Source of the DNA: G963665185 sp049723905
Lineage (GTDB): Bacteria > Desulfobacterota > Desulfovibrionia > Desulfovibrionales > Desulfovibrionaceae
Reading direction: 5' to 3'
Length of the DNA stretch: 64,000 nucleotides
Assembly: GCF_049723905.1 (NCBI RefSeq)
Contig: NZ_JBJKFD010000001.1
Coordinates: 620,001-684,000 of the forward strand
In this document: one piece after another, positions 17,277-26,251 of the stretch
Numbering within the stretch: the stretch's first letter is position 1
How the letters are laid out: each line of letters begins with the position of its first letter
Program-made: the position numbers and the translations under genes
Notes under the pieces: model-generated
The model's input: only the letters and a program-made list of their open reading frames with translations
What the model was told of the DNA's origin: nothing
The model's database searches: none

Positions 17277-18314
17277 ATGAAACTCAGCGCTATTGCTGAA
17301 GCCCTCGGTTTGGAGTTGCGAGGAGGGGACTGCGAAATTGACGGGGTAAACACCCTGGAAAACGCAGGCCCTACTGAGATTAGTTTTCTCGGCAATGCCA
17401 AATACCTGCATGCTTTGGAAACAACCAAGGCCGGTGCCGTAATCGTCAGAGCCGACCATGCGGATCAGGTAGGGACTGCTTTGATAGCGGAGAGTCCTTA
17501 TCTTGCCATAGCGGGGGTGGCACAGCTTTTCGACAGAGGGCAGGGAAGTTTTTCCGGCCAAAGTGAACTTGCCCATGTGCACCCCGAAGCTACCGTAGAC
17601 GAAAGTGCGACTATCTACCCTTTTGCCTACATAGGAGCTGGGTCCAAGGTGGAATCCGGAGCAAAGCTGTTTCCCGGCGTTTATATTGGAGAAAATTGCA
17701 CAGTGGGACAGGGAACGGTTCTGTATCCCAACGTAGTCCTGATGGAAGGTGTCACCTTGGGCAACCAAGTGACTATCCATGCCGGAACAGTGTTGGGTGC
17801 AGACGGTTTCGGCTATGTCCCCACGCCTCAAGGAATTTATAAAGTTCCTCAGATAGGCCGGGTTGAAGTCGGCGACAATGTCGAAATAGGGTCCAATACC
17901 TCTATGGATAGGGCTTCTTTGGGAAGTACATCCGTAGGGGCAGGAACGAAAATCGATAACCTCTGTCAGATCGCGCACAATGTGCATATCGGAGCCAACA
18001 GCCTTATTGTTGCTCAGGTTGGCATTTCCGGCAGCACCAAAATAGGCAATGGCTGCATCTTGGCAGGGCAAGCCGGAATAGTCGGGCATATTACGCTCGG
18101 TGACGGGTGTCGTGTAGGTGCGCAATCCGGAGTCGGTAAGGATGTTCCTCCTGGACAAGCTGTCGGCGGATCGCCAGCAACTCCTGAGAATCTCTACCGT
18201 CGCCAGACCGTCCTGCATAATAAGCTCCCGCAGATGGCCCGTCGGCTCAAGCAGTTGGAAAAAGAAATGGCTGCGCTTAAAGCGGAGCTTGGCAAAGGAG
18301 AGGCCGATGCCTGA
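17277..18314 (+). CDS. lpxD: UDP-3-O-acylglucosamine N-acyltransferase LpxD
   Basis: A 345-residue enzyme that adds the second acyl chain in lipid A synthesis. The N-terminal uridine-binding domain (about 1-100) includes EISFLGNAKYLHAL. It is followed by a left-handed beta-helix of hexapeptide repeats (about 100-300) and a C-terminal helix. The catalytic histidine lies in DNLCQIAHNVHIGANSLI. The gene begins 10 bases after skp and overlaps fabZ by 8 bases. Confidence 0.95.
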   Translation: MKLSAIAEALGLELRGGDCEIDGVNTLENAGPTEISFLGNAKYLHALETTKAGAVIVRADHADQVGTALIAESPYLAIAGVAQLFDRGQGSFSGQSELAHVHPEATVDESATIYPFAYIGAGSKVESGAKLFPGVYIGENCTVGQGTVLYPNVVLMEGVTLGNQVTIHAGTVLGADGFGYVPTPQGIYKVPQIGRVEVGDNVEIGSNTSMDRASLGSTSVGAGTKIDNLCQIAHNVHIGANSLIVAQVGISGSTKIGNGCILAGQAGIVGHITLGDGCRVGAQSGVGKDVPPGQAVGGSPATPENLYRRQTVLHNKLPQMARRLKQLEKEMAALKAELGKGEADA

Positions 18315-18765
18315 TCAAAATATCGTCGATGTGCGGGAGATCATGAAGTATATCCCCCATCGCTACCCGTTTTTGCTGGTGGACAGGGTTACGAAGGTGG
18401 TTCCCGGGGAAAGCCTTGAGGCAATCAAAAATGTGACCGTAAACGAGCCTCATTTCCAAGGGCATTTCCCTGAACTTCCTGTTATGCCGGGAGTTCTTGT
18501 GCTGGAAGCCCTGGCCCAGGCTGGCGGTATTCTCGTTTTTAAAAGCTACGATCTTGATCTCAAGGAGAAGGTTTTTCTTTTTTCCGGAATTGATAAAGTT
18601 CGTTTTCGGAAACCGGTGCTTCCCGGGGATCAGATTGTTTTGCGCCTGACTGATTTAAAGAAAAAAATGATGCTGTACCGCATGAAGGGCACTGCCCTTG
18701 TTGACGGTGAAGTAGCTGTCGAAGCTCTTTTGACCGCCGCCCTGGTCAACAAGGAGGACATTTAG
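18307..18765 (+). CDS. fabZ: 3-hydroxyacyl-ACP dehydratase FabZ
   Basis: A 152-residue hot-dog-fold dehydratase of fatty-acid elongation. I choose the ATG at 18307 (MPDQNIVDVREIMKYIPHRY), which gives family length and an 8-base overlap with lpxD; the frame stays open upstream within lpxD but encodes unrelated sequence. The active-site histidine is in HFQGHFPELPVMPGVL and the catalytic glutamate in LVLEALAQAGG. FabZ and LpxA/LpxD compete for 3-hydroxyacyl-ACP, which explains the common lpxD-fabZ-lpxA order. Confidence 0.96.
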   Translation: MPDQNIVDVREIMKYIPHRYPFLLVDRVTKVVPGESLEAIKNVTVNEPHFQGHFPELPVMPGVLVLEALAQAGGILVFKSYDLDLKEKVFLFSGIDKVRFRKPVLPGDQIVLRLTDLKKKMMLYRMKGTALVDGEVAVEALLTAALVNKEDI

Positions 18766-19569
18766 GTGAGCAATTCCATTCACAGCACCGCACAAATTGA
18801 TCCAGGGGCAATTATTGGGCAAAATGTAACCATTGGTCCCAATTGTCTTGTTGAGGATAACGTCATTATCGGTGACGGCGTTGTGCTGGACGCTTTTGCA
18901 CAGGTGAAAAAGTATACCCGCCTGGCCGATAACGTTCATATCCATTCCTATGCCATTGTTGGTGGAGAGCCCCAGCACCTTGCCTATAAAGGTGAGGAAA
19001 CTTGGGTGGAAGTCGGCGAAAATACGGTTATCCGTGAATTTGCCACCATCCATCGCGGGACGATTCAGGGCAACGGGAAAACCGTGATCGGTGCCAATTG
19101 CTTCCTTATGGCGTATGTTCATGTTGCACATGACTGCCTGTTGAGCAACAACGTCATCATGTCCAATGCTTCCAGTCTGGCTGGTCATGTTGAAATTGGT
19201 CACCATGTCATGGTTAGCGGTATGAGCGGCGTGCATCAATTCGTCCGCATCGGCGATTACGCTTTTCTTGGTGCCATGGGCGGTTTCGGACAGGATGTTC
19301 CTCCGTATACGCTCGCAACTGGCGTCAGAGCATCACTGCACGGTCTGAACCTCATCGGCTTGCGTCGGAATGGCTTCTCGCGTGATGCCATCTCTGCTCT
19401 GAAGAAAGCCTACCAGCAGCTTTTTCGGTCTGAAACAGTTCGTGAACAGGCTCTCGTTCAGGTAGAGCAGGAATTCGGTTCTGTACCGGAAGTCATGCAT
19501 TTTATCGAATTCATAAAAGCCTCCAAGCGGGGCGTTACTCCGCATAAGGATAACGGCGAAGAGGCGTAG
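18766..19569 (+). CDS. lpxA: UDP-N-acetylglucosamine acyltransferase LpxA
   Basis: A 267-residue first enzyme of lipid A synthesis, starting with GTG directly after the fabZ stop codon (no intergenic base); AAGGAGG within the fabZ 3' end serves as ribosome site. Hexapeptide repeats (IHSTAQIDPGAIIGQNVTIG and onward) form the beta-helix, with the catalytic histidine in YVHVAHDCLLSNNVI. The C-terminal helical part (LRRNGFSRDAISALKKAYQQLFR) is characteristic of LpxA. Confidence 0.96.
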   Translation: MSNSIHSTAQIDPGAIIGQNVTIGPNCLVEDNVIIGDGVVLDAFAQVKKYTRLADNVHIHSYAIVGGEPQHLAYKGEETWVEVGENTVIREFATIHRGTIQGNGKTVIGANCFLMAYVHVAHDCLLSNNVIMSNASSLAGHVEIGHHVMVSGMSGVHQFVRIGDYAFLGAMGGFGQDVPPYTLATGVRASLHGLNLIGLRRNGFSRDAISALKKAYQQLFRSETVREQALVQVEQEFGSVPEVMHFIEFIKASKRGVTPHKDNGEEA

Positions 19570-19576
19570 CCTCATC

Positions 19577-20434
19577 GTGTTCAGTATGGATTCGACAACT
19601 TCTGATATTATTGGAGTCATAGCCGGGGGCGGACAGTTCCCCCGGCTTGTGGCTCAGTCCGCTCGTAAAATGGGACATGGCGTGGCAATGGTGGGGTTCT
19701 ACCGCAATACCGATGTGGAAACCATGCAGTGTGCCGATTCTTCCGTGGAACTCAAGCTGGGGCAGCTTTCAAAGCTTATTTCCTATTTTAAAAAGCATAA
19801 CGTACGGCGTATTGTGATGGCCGGGACTATTAACAAGGCCAAGGCACTTGACCTTCGTCCTGACTTTCGGGCAGCCAAACTTTTGTTTTCCCTCAAGGGG
19901 AAGGGCGATGACGCCTTATTGCGGGCTATTTCCAGCGAGCTGGAACGTGAAGGGTTTGTCGTCTCAAAAGCCCATGAGGTTGTTCCCGAGTTGCTTACTC
20001 CGGCAGGTATTTTGACCCGCAAGCAGCCGAGTCCTGAAAACCTTCAGGATATTGCGTATGGTTGGGATGTGGCCAAGATTATCGGACAGATGGACATTGG
20101 CCAGACTATTGTCCTGAAAAAACAGGTTGTAGCCGCTGTTGAAGCCCTGGAAGGGACAGACGCGGCCATCAAGCGTGGTGCAGAACTTGCCGGTGACGGG
20201 TGTACCGTCGTTAAAATTTTCAAGCCCGGGCAGGAAGAACGAATTGATCTGCCATCTTTCGGGTTACAGACCATGGAAGTACTGCAAAAGGCCGGTGTTG
20301 AATGTCTGGCTGTGGAAGCTGGGCGTAGCCTGTTTTTCAACCGAGAAGAAAGCCTGGACCTTGCCGACAGCTGCGGTATTTGCGTTGTTGCGGTTACGCC
20401 AGAATTTTTATCCAGCATAAAAGTTGCCAAGTAA
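19577..20434 (+). CDS. lpxI: UDP-2,3-diacylglucosamine pyrophosphatase LpxI
   Basis: A 285-residue protein of the LpxI family, which hydrolyses UDP-2,3-diacylglucosamine to lipid X in bacteria lacking LpxH. Motifs that fit: IGVIAGGGQFPRLVAQSAR at the N-terminus, VRRIVMAGTINKAKALDLRPD, and LPSFGLQTMEVLQKAGVECL with VEAGRSLFF near the C-terminus. The first in-frame start is GTG at 19577; an ATG three codons later (19586) is equally possible. It lies 7 bases after lpxA and ends the envelope run. Confidence 0.92.
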   Translation: MFSMDSTTSDIIGVIAGGGQFPRLVAQSARKMGHGVAMVGFYRNTDVETMQCADSSVELKLGQLSKLISYFKKHNVRRIVMAGTINKAKALDLRPDFRAAKLLFSLKGKGDDALLRAISSELEREGFVVSKAHEVVPELLTPAGILTRKQPSPENLQDIAYGWDVAKIIGQMDIGQTIVLKKQVVAAVEALEGTDAAIKRGAELAGDGCTVVKIFKPGQEERIDLPSFGLQTMEVLQKAGVECLAVEAGRSLFFNREESLDLADSCGICVVAVTPEFLSSIKVAK

Positions 20435-20739
20435 TTTTCCTAATTCTTCCCTCTTCTCATCTTTAGTATTTTTCGATTATCGTCGCTCCCTTCGGAATTG
20501 AACCGACTTACGAAACATCCGTAGTCCTGCAACTCCATTCTCTTTTATCCTCTCAACAGCTAGTGAACCCGTAGTCTGGTGCCACCCAAGACACGGGAGA
20601 TTTTGTTCAATCATCTCTATGGCTGTCTGTGAAGATGAATAATGGGAAGATTACCGGAGAGCTCAGGAATATTGCGAGAAAATAAGTTGCTCCGTTATAG
20701 CGGGGTGTCTTGATGCCTCTTCGTAGGCTCAACAATGAA
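20435..20739. other. Intergenic region between convergent lpxI and cimA
   Basis: About 300 bases without a recognised gene. It contains one short minus-strand open frame (20477-20614, listed separately). I see no clear terminator for lpxI, no repeat and no RNA gene. Confidence 0.5.
20477..20614 (-). CDS. Possible 45-residue small protein, unrecognised
   Basis: An ATG-started minus-strand frame of 45 codons ending in TAA. The product is basic at the C-terminus (FRKSVQFRRERR) and has no membrane helix or cysteine motif. The start lacks a strong ribosome site. It lies between the 3' ends of lpxI and cimA. A frame this short can occur by chance, and I recognise no family; it could also be the tail of a decayed gene. 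Confidence 0.2.
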   Translation of the reverse strand: MIEQNLPCLGWHQTTGSLAVERIKENGVAGLRMFRKSVQFRRERR

Positions 20740-20763
20740 GAAAGGCGGCCGAAGCCGCCTTGT
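20740..20763 (-). terminator. Intrinsic terminator after cimA
   Basis: Minus strand: AAGGCGGC-TTCG-GCCGCCTT followed by TCTTC, an extra-stable UUCG tetraloop hairpin, begins about 8 bases beyond the cimA stop. Confidence 0.75.
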
Positions 20764-20770
20764 TTCTTTT

Positions 20771-22378
20771 CTATAGATTTGTGACCATCGGCCACTTTTG
20801 GGGGTCATCCTTAAACAACTTGTAGTTGATTGAATCAACCAGAGCCTGCCAGCTGGCGTCAATGATGTTGTGCGAAAGTCCCACCGTGGTCCACTTGTCT
20901 TTTTTGTCTCCCGACTCGATGAGTACACGCACATTCGATGCCGTACCGCCGGTATCTCTTACATACCCCGAAAGTACACGGACCTTGAAGTCTATCAGCT
21001 TCATTTCCTTGAGAGAAGGGTAGGAAGGTTCCAACGCTTTCCGCAAGGCATTATCCAGCGCGTTGACAGGACCATCGCCGTCAGATGCTGAATGAATGCG
21101 TTCGCCGCGCACTTTAAGCATGACCGTGGCCTCGGAGTAGGGCTCTATTTCGCCTTCACGAGAGTTCATCACCCGGAAGCGAAGCAGTTGAAAATAATTT
21201 TTGGACCAGCCCATGGTGCGGAAAAACAGCAAGAGAAAGGAAGCTTCTGCAGCGGAATATTCGTACCCCAGGCTTTCCCTCTCCTTGATCTCTGCAAGAA
21301 GGCCCTGCACACAGGGATCGTTCTTGTCCATGTTTTCATAGTACTTCTGGGCCATGAACATGATGTTGCTGCGCCCGGCAAGATCGGACAAGAGAACCCG
21401 TCGGACATTGCCGACGGCAACAGGATCGATGTGCTCGTATGTACGGGAGTCCTTGAGTACTGCGGAAACATGCACTCCACCTTTATGAGCAAAAGCGGAA
21501 CGGCCTACAAACGGCTGCCTGAGCATCGGGCGCATGTTGGCCAACTCGGTAATGTAATGGGATGTCTGAGTGAGTAAACTCAGCTCTTCTTTCGACATAC
21601 ATTCTTCGTCCAGCTTGAGCATCAGGTTGGGAATCACTGAACATAAGTTGGCATTGCCACAGCGTTCACCAAAGCCGTTTATGGTGCCCTGAACATGTGT
21701 TGCCCCTTGCCGGACAGCCTCCAGGGAGTTGGCTACAGCACATTCTGAGTCGTTGTGTGCATGGATGCCCAACCGGGCATTGGGAAGCTCACGTTTTATG
21801 TGCTGCAGTATGTCGGAAAGTTCATGCGGCAGCGTGCCGCCGTTGGTATCGCAAAGAACCAACACGTCGGCACCGGCTCCATGCGCCGCCTTGAGAACCT
21901 CTATGGCATACGGAGCATTGGCTTTGTAGCCATCGAAAAAATGCTCGGCGTCGAAGAAGACTTTTTCAAAATGGGGCTTCAGGTAGGCAAGAGAATCCCG
22001 TACCAACTCCAGGTTGCGTTCCAGAGAAATATGCAGAGCCTCAGTGACATGCAGGTCCCAGGTCTTCCCAAAAATTGTGGTTACTGGGCATTTGGCCGCA
22101 ATCAGTCCATTCAGATTCGAGTCTTTATCTGCGGTTGTTTTGGCGTTGTGCGTACTTCCAAAGGCCGCTATCTTTGAATGTTTAAGGGAATAGTTGGAAA
22201 TCTCCCGGAAGAATTCTTCATCAGTAGGGTTGGAGGAGGGCCAACCGCCTTCGATGTAATCCAATCCCTGCTCATCCAGCTTACGGGCAACCCGGATTTT
22301 ATCGTCCAGGGCAAGGTTTATTTCCTCGGCCTGCGTGCCATCGCGCAATGTGGTATCGTATATTTCAATTTTGTTCAT
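20771..22378 (-). CDS. cimA: (R)-citramalate synthase CimA
   Basis: A 535-residue member of the DRE-TIM metallolyase family. The motif IYDTTLRDGTQAEEI at the N-terminus carries the metal and catalytic residues, HAHNDSECAVANSLEA supplies the metal-binding HxH, and GTINGFGERCGNANL closes the barrel. The length, the EGGWPSSNPTDEEFF segment and the C-terminal regulatory (LeuA dimer-like) domain fit citramalate synthase, which condenses pyruvate and acetyl-CoA for threonine-independent isoleucine synthesis, rather than isopropylmalate or homocitrate synthase. The ATG at 22378 overlaps the stop of the aspartate kinase gene as ATGA, which decides the start. Subfamily identity would need a tree. Confidence 0.88.
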   Translation of the reverse strand: MNKIEIYDTTLRDGTQAEEINLALDDKIRVARKLDEQGLDYIEGGWPSSNPTDEEFFREISNYSLKHSKIAAFGSTHNAKTTADKDSNLNGLIAAKCPVTTIFGKTWDLHVTEALHISLERNLELVRDSLAYLKPHFEKVFFDAEHFFDGYKANAPYAIEVLKAAHGAGADVLVLCDTNGGTLPHELSDILQHIKRELPNARLGIHAHNDSECAVANSLEAVRQGATHVQGTINGFGERCGNANLCSVIPNLMLKLDEECMSKEELSLLTQTSHYITELANMRPMLRQPFVGRSAFAHKGGVHVSAVLKDSRTYEHIDPVAVGNVRRVLLSDLAGRSNIMFMAQKYYENMDKNDPCVQGLLAEIKERESLGYEYSAAEASFLLLFFRTMGWSKNYFQLLRFRVMNSREGEIEPYSEATVMLKVRGERIHSASDGDGPVNALDNALRKALEPSYPSLKEMKLIDFKVRVLSGYVRDTGGTASNVRVLIESGDKKDKWTTVGLSHNIIDASWQALVDSINYKLFKDDPQKWPMVTNL

Positions 22379-23616
22379 AATTCGCAAACCCGCTCCGCAG
22401 GAGCTTTGTCCAGTTCAAACGCTTCGTGAAGCGTACGCACGGCCAGTTCGGCATATTTGTCCTCGATCAACATGGTAATTTTGATCTCAGAAGTGGAAAT
22501 CATGAGGAGGTTGATGCCTTCATCCCGTAGCGCCTCGAACGATTTTGACGCGACGCCGGAATGGTTGCGCATACCCACACCGATGACGGAAACCTTGCAC
22601 ACGCCTGTATCATACTGAAGTTCTTTGGCTCCGATATCATTCTTTACGGCATTGAGCGCATCCAGAGTCTTCTGCAGATCGGCACGCTGGACAGTGAACG
22701 TCATGTCAGTATGCCCATCGCGGCTTGTATTCTGAATGATCATGTCCACAAGGACGCCCTGTTGGGCAAGAGGAGTAAAAATGGAAGACGCCACCCCTGG
22801 TTGGTCAAGGACGTCGAAAACAGTAACGCGGGCCTGGTCTTTGTCGTAGGCGATTCCGGAAACGAGAACGTATTCCATGCTTTTATCCTCCTGGCTGACG
22901 ATGGTTCCACACTCGTCGGAAAAAGTTGAGCGTACATGCACGGGCACATTATACTTTTTGGCGAATTCAACGGAACGAATCTGTAGGACTTTTGCACCCA
23001 TGCTGGCCATCTCCAGCATTTCGTCATAGCTGACTCTATTCAATTTTCTGGCTGCGGAACAAACATTGGGGTCGGTCGTGTAGACTCCATCCACATCCGT
23101 AAATATTTCGCATGTGGTGGCCTTTATGGCTGCAGCTAAAGCCACGGCCGAGGTGTCAGACCCGCCGCGTCCCAAAGTGGTGACCCGACTGTTGCAGTCG
23201 CAGCCCTGAAAGCCAGCTACAACGAGAACGTCATATTCATTGAAAAGATCAAAAATTGCTTGGCTGTCTATGCTGAGAATTCGTGCCCGACCAAAATCCT
23301 GGTTGGTGCGAATGCAGATTTGGTGGCCTTGCAGGGAACGGGCTTTAATGCCTGCGTCTTTGCATAGCATTGCAAAAAGGGCGGTGGAGGCTTGCTCTCC
23401 GGTGGTCAGAAGAACATCCATCTCTGCCGGATCCGGATTGGAGGACCATTCATTTCCCAAACCAACCAGGCGGTTGGTCTCGCCGGACATGGCCGAAAGT
23501 ACTACAAGAAGTTTGTTCCCTGGCTGCAGGTTACGCTGCACAATTTCGAGAACTCGCCCCATCCGTTTACGGTTGGCGACCGAAGTGCCGCCGAATTTCT
23601 GGACAATAATATTCAC
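22375..23616 (-). CDS. lysC: Aspartate kinase
   Basis: A 413-residue aspartokinase. The N-terminal kinase domain starts IVQKFGGTSV and includes TTLGRGGSDTSAVALAAAI and FTDVDGVYTTDP. Two ACT domains follow from about residue 265 (ARVTVFDVLDQPG and VSVIGVGMRNHSGVASKSFEAL), so feedback control by lysine and/or threonine is expected. It makes aspartyl phosphate for lysine, threonine and methionine. The start is GTG with a GGAG about 9 bases upstream. It is translationally coupled to cimA downstream (ATGA), linking two branches of amino-acid precursor supply. Confidence 0.95.
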   Translation of the reverse strand: MNIIVQKFGGTSVANRKRMGRVLEIVQRNLQPGNKLLVVLSAMSGETNRLVGLGNEWSSNPDPAEMDVLLTTGEQASTALFAMLCKDAGIKARSLQGHQICIRTNQDFGRARILSIDSQAIFDLFNEYDVLVVAGFQGCDCNSRVTTLGRGGSDTSAVALAAAIKATTCEIFTDVDGVYTTDPNVCSAARKLNRVSYDEMLEMASMGAKVLQIRSVEFAKKYNVPVHVRSTFSDECGTIVSQEDKSMEYVLVSGIAYDKDQARVTVFDVLDQPGVASSIFTPLAQQGVLVDMIIQNTSRDGHTDMTFTVQRADLQKTLDALNAVKNDIGAKELQYDTGVCKVSVIGVGMRNHSGVASKSFEALRDEGINLLMISTSEIKITMLIEDKYAELAVRTLHEAFELDKAPAERVCEL

Positions 23617-23695
23617 AAGTCTTCACTCCACACAAATTCGTCTTCTTTAAAGGGAAGAAAATCTCGCAACGGAGATTCACTACACAAGCGAAAGC

Positions 23696-24190
23696 TTACT
23701 TCAAAAAACGGTCCAGGTCTTTCATGGCACAATCAAGAACTTTGGAAGCCGTTTCCCCACGGGAATGGACGCAAACCGTTCTTTTCGGCTGCAAGGCGGA
23801 CCATGTTAAAGATATGAAGTCGGCAGGTGTTGCAGATTCCGTTAGATGCTCCGCCCACTCAATAATTACAATGACATGTTCCGAAAAAAGCAAATCCAGC
23901 AGGTCGTCATCCAGCCCCATGCCCTCCAGCCGATAAAGGTCCACATGGGCTATCTCGGGACTCGTGGGGTACAGGTTATATATATTGAAGCTGGGAGATG
24001 CAACTTCTGCTTGCTCCCCCCCCGGCAGAGCCGCAGCAAAGCCCCGAACCAAAGTGGTTTTCCCGGCACCTAAATCTCCGAACAAAAGAAGGGCTACTTC
24101 GGGAAAGTCAGTAAGGGACTTCGCAAGAACGTGGCCCAAAAAAATAGTGTCTTCCCGAGCGGAAAGCTCCAGGATGTATTCTGTCGGCAC
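23696..24190 (-). CDS. tsaE: tRNA t6A biosynthesis ATPase TsaE
   Basis: A 164-residue P-loop protein with LLLFGDLGAGKTTLVRGFA (Walker A), then VASPSFNIYNLYPTS, HVDLYRLEG and VIIEWAEHL, the full signature set of TsaE. It works with TsaB and TsaD to make N6-threonylcarbamoyladenosine at position 37 of ANN-decoding tRNAs. The start is GTG, 8 bases after the CBS-protein stop. Confidence 0.94.
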   Translation of the reverse strand: MPTEYILELSAREDTIFLGHVLAKSLTDFPEVALLLFGDLGAGKTTLVRGFAAALPGGEQAEVASPSFNIYNLYPTSPEIAHVDLYRLEGMGLDDDLLDLLFSEHVIVIIEWAEHLTESATPADFISLTWSALQPKRTVCVHSRGETASKVLDCAMKDLDRFLK

Positions 24191-24198
24191 GGTGAAAC

Positions 24199-24645
24199 CT
24201 AGCGAAGCGTGCTTAAAACGTCGGCTTTTCCAATAATCCCCACCAATTTACCGTCCTCTGCAACGGGCAAGGTATGGAGCCGATGGTCGACCATAATCGC
24301 GGCAATATCATCGAGGGGAGTGTCTGGATGCACAACCTTGGGTTTGGGGGGCATGGCTTCGCCTGCCGTCAGAGCGGCAATTTTGCGCATCTCCTGTTCT
24401 ATCTTGCTGATGCTTCCCAAAGGAACGAACCCATCCAAGATTGCGAACACACTGGGAATACTAATTTTTTTTTGCTGAGCAATAAGGTCGGACTGGCAGA
24501 CTATTCCAACCAGCTTTCCCGAGTCGTCCACTACAGGGGCACCGTTGATATCCTTGTCCAGCAGGATTCTCGCAGCTTCGCTGATTTCCGTGGACGGCAG
24601 AAAGGTCGTGACTTCCTTGGTCATGATGTCTTTGGCTGTCAGCAT
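24199..24645 (-). CDS. CBS-domain-pair protein
   Basis: A 148-residue protein that is almost entirely two CBS domains: MLTAKDIMTKEVTTFLPSTE opens the first and VVHPDTPLDDIAAIMVDHRL the second, each with the GKLVGI strand. CBS pairs bind adenine nucleotides and act as energy sensors. No catalytic domain is attached, so the partner is unknown. The ATG overlaps the 3' end of the NAD(P)HX repair gene by 7 bases and has a GAGGAG ribosome site. Confidence 0.88.
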   Translation of the reverse strand: MLTAKDIMTKEVTTFLPSTEISEAARILLDKDINGAPVVDDSGKLVGIVCQSDLIAQQKKISIPSVFAILDGFVPLGSISKIEQEMRKIAALTAGEAMPPKPKVVHPDTPLDDIAAIMVDHRLHTLPVAEDGKLVGIIGKADVLSTLR

Positions 24646-26222
24646 GGTGTACTCTCCTCAATAGTGTCGGACCTACAGGTCGGTGTGGTGCCGACTACGG
24701 GCAGGGCATCGGCGATTTCCCAGGCAAGATTGCCTCTGAAGGGAAACATACGCTCAAGGCGTTCCCCCGCGCAACCATGAAGATATGTGCCAACCATGGC
24801 AGCCTGGTGGCTCTGCATGCCTGTGGCGCATAATGCTCCGATAACTCCGGAAAGAACATCTCCAGAGCCTCCGACGGCAAGACAAGGCTGGGAAAATGGA
24901 AAAATCGTCATCGGCTCGGCCGGAGTGCCAACAAGACTTCCGGCCCCTTTGAGCAGACAGGTGCATTTATACCGTAATACAAGAGAGGAAAGGGCGTTCA
25001 TTCTCTCCTGCTGCACTTTTGAGGCGTTTTGTAGCCCTAAAAGTCGAGCCGCTTCCAGTGGGTGAGGGGTAAGCACATCGTGGCGGGCAGGAGGGGGACT
25101 GTCCGGGAATGCCAAAAAATAAAGAGCATCGGCATCAATAATGGTTGGAGGACGCTTTATTTTAAGAAAAGCTTTAAGAAAAGCTCCACTCTCTTTCGAC
25201 CTCCCCAGGCCGGGGCCTAAAACAATGGCGTCATATTTTTCCAGCCGTTCTCCAATATATGGGGCATGTGCAGCCTGCCATTCTTCGCCGGGCAAAGGAA
25301 CAAGCATTACTTCCGGAGAATTGTGTTTAATTTCTTTCCCAAGAGCCTCGGGGCTCGCGACGCTGACGAGGCCGGCCCCTGTCCGCAACGCCCCAAGCGC
25401 AGCCAGAAAGGGAGCTCCTGTCAATCCAGGCGAGCCTCCAATAACCAGCACATGTCCGAAAGTCCCTTTGTGGGCGTTCTGTGTGGCGTGAGGGCGCATT
25501 TCGAGAAGAGCGTCCGTTGCCAACCTGTGAGTTAGCGGCAATGATTTGCGAACCAGCTCGGGAATACCGATAGGACAGATATGCAAGTCCCCCACATAGG
25601 TATCTGAGCCCGGCTGTACAAGTCCGGTTTTGGCTGCTTCGAACGTGGCGGTTGCATCGGCCAGAAAAGCTTCGGGAGAGGGGGCGCCAGTCTGCCCGTT
25701 GAGTCCGGATGGAATGTCTATGGCAAAAGCCAGAGCATTGACGGCGATCTCATTCATTGTGCGAACTATTTCCAAGGCTTTCGGGCGGAGCCCCCCGGAA
25801 AGTCCGGTACCCAAAAAACCGTCCACCACAATGTCGGGAGTCCCCAATTTGTCTGCTGTAAGTTTGGCCACACTATGAGCATCGGCAGCAAATGCCAAAG
25901 GCGTTCCAATGCCGACAGCCATCCTCAGATGTTGCCCTGCTTCTTTTTTGTAATTTTTTTTTGGTGTTGTGTGGACAACGAGAACTTTGGCCCCCGCGTC
26001 ATGGAGATGCCGACCAACCGCAAACGCGTCTCCCCCATTGTTGCCGGGACCAGCAACAAGTAGGCAACGGGCTCCGTCCAAATCGCCATAAAGGGATTGA
26101 AGAACGTCAAATGCAGCCCGGCTGGCATTTTCCATGAGCACCAAACCAGGAATGCCGTATTCATCCATGGTGGTACGGTCCCACATATTCATCTGACGAG
26201 GGGTGAGTAGAGGAAGGAACAC
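24639..26222 (-). CDS. nnr: Bifunctional NAD(P)HX epimerase / dehydratase
   Basis: A 527-residue fusion. The N-terminal epimerase domain (about 1-220) has GPGNNGGDAFAVGRHL and DGFLGTGLSGG. The C-terminal ADP-dependent dehydratase domain (about 235-510) has VIGGSPGLTGAP, LGPGLGRS, IDADALYFLA, VLTPHPLEAARLLG and the nucleotide motif AVGGSGDVLSGVIGAL. The enzyme repairs hydrated NADH/NADPH. The start is GTG with AGGAGG close upstream; the gene follows acpS by about 30 bases, as in many bacteria. Confidence 0.95.
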   Translation of the reverse strand: MFLPLLTPRQMNMWDRTTMDEYGIPGLVLMENASRAAFDVLQSLYGDLDGARCLLVAGPGNNGGDAFAVGRHLHDAGAKVLVVHTTPKKNYKKEAGQHLRMAVGIGTPLAFAADAHSVAKLTADKLGTPDIVVDGFLGTGLSGGLRPKALEIVRTMNEIAVNALAFAIDIPSGLNGQTGAPSPEAFLADATATFEAAKTGLVQPGSDTYVGDLHICPIGIPELVRKSLPLTHRLATDALLEMRPHATQNAHKGTFGHVLVIGGSPGLTGAPFLAALGALRTGAGLVSVASPEALGKEIKHNSPEVMLVPLPGEEWQAAHAPYIGERLEKYDAIVLGPGLGRSKESGAFLKAFLKIKRPPTIIDADALYFLAFPDSPPPARHDVLTPHPLEAARLLGLQNASKVQQERMNALSSLVLRYKCTCLLKGAGSLVGTPAEPMTIFPFSQPCLAVGGSGDVLSGVIGALCATGMQSHQAAMVGTYLHGCAGERLERMFPFRGNLAWEIADALPVVGTTPTCRSDTIEESTPC

Positions 26223-26251
26223 GGTACCTCCTGTTTTTGTCGCATGCGACG

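Noticed and set aside
20477..20560. A tRNA or tmRNA fragment suggested by a T-arm-like hairpin
   Set aside because: No acceptor stem, anticodon arm or CCA can be placed around it.
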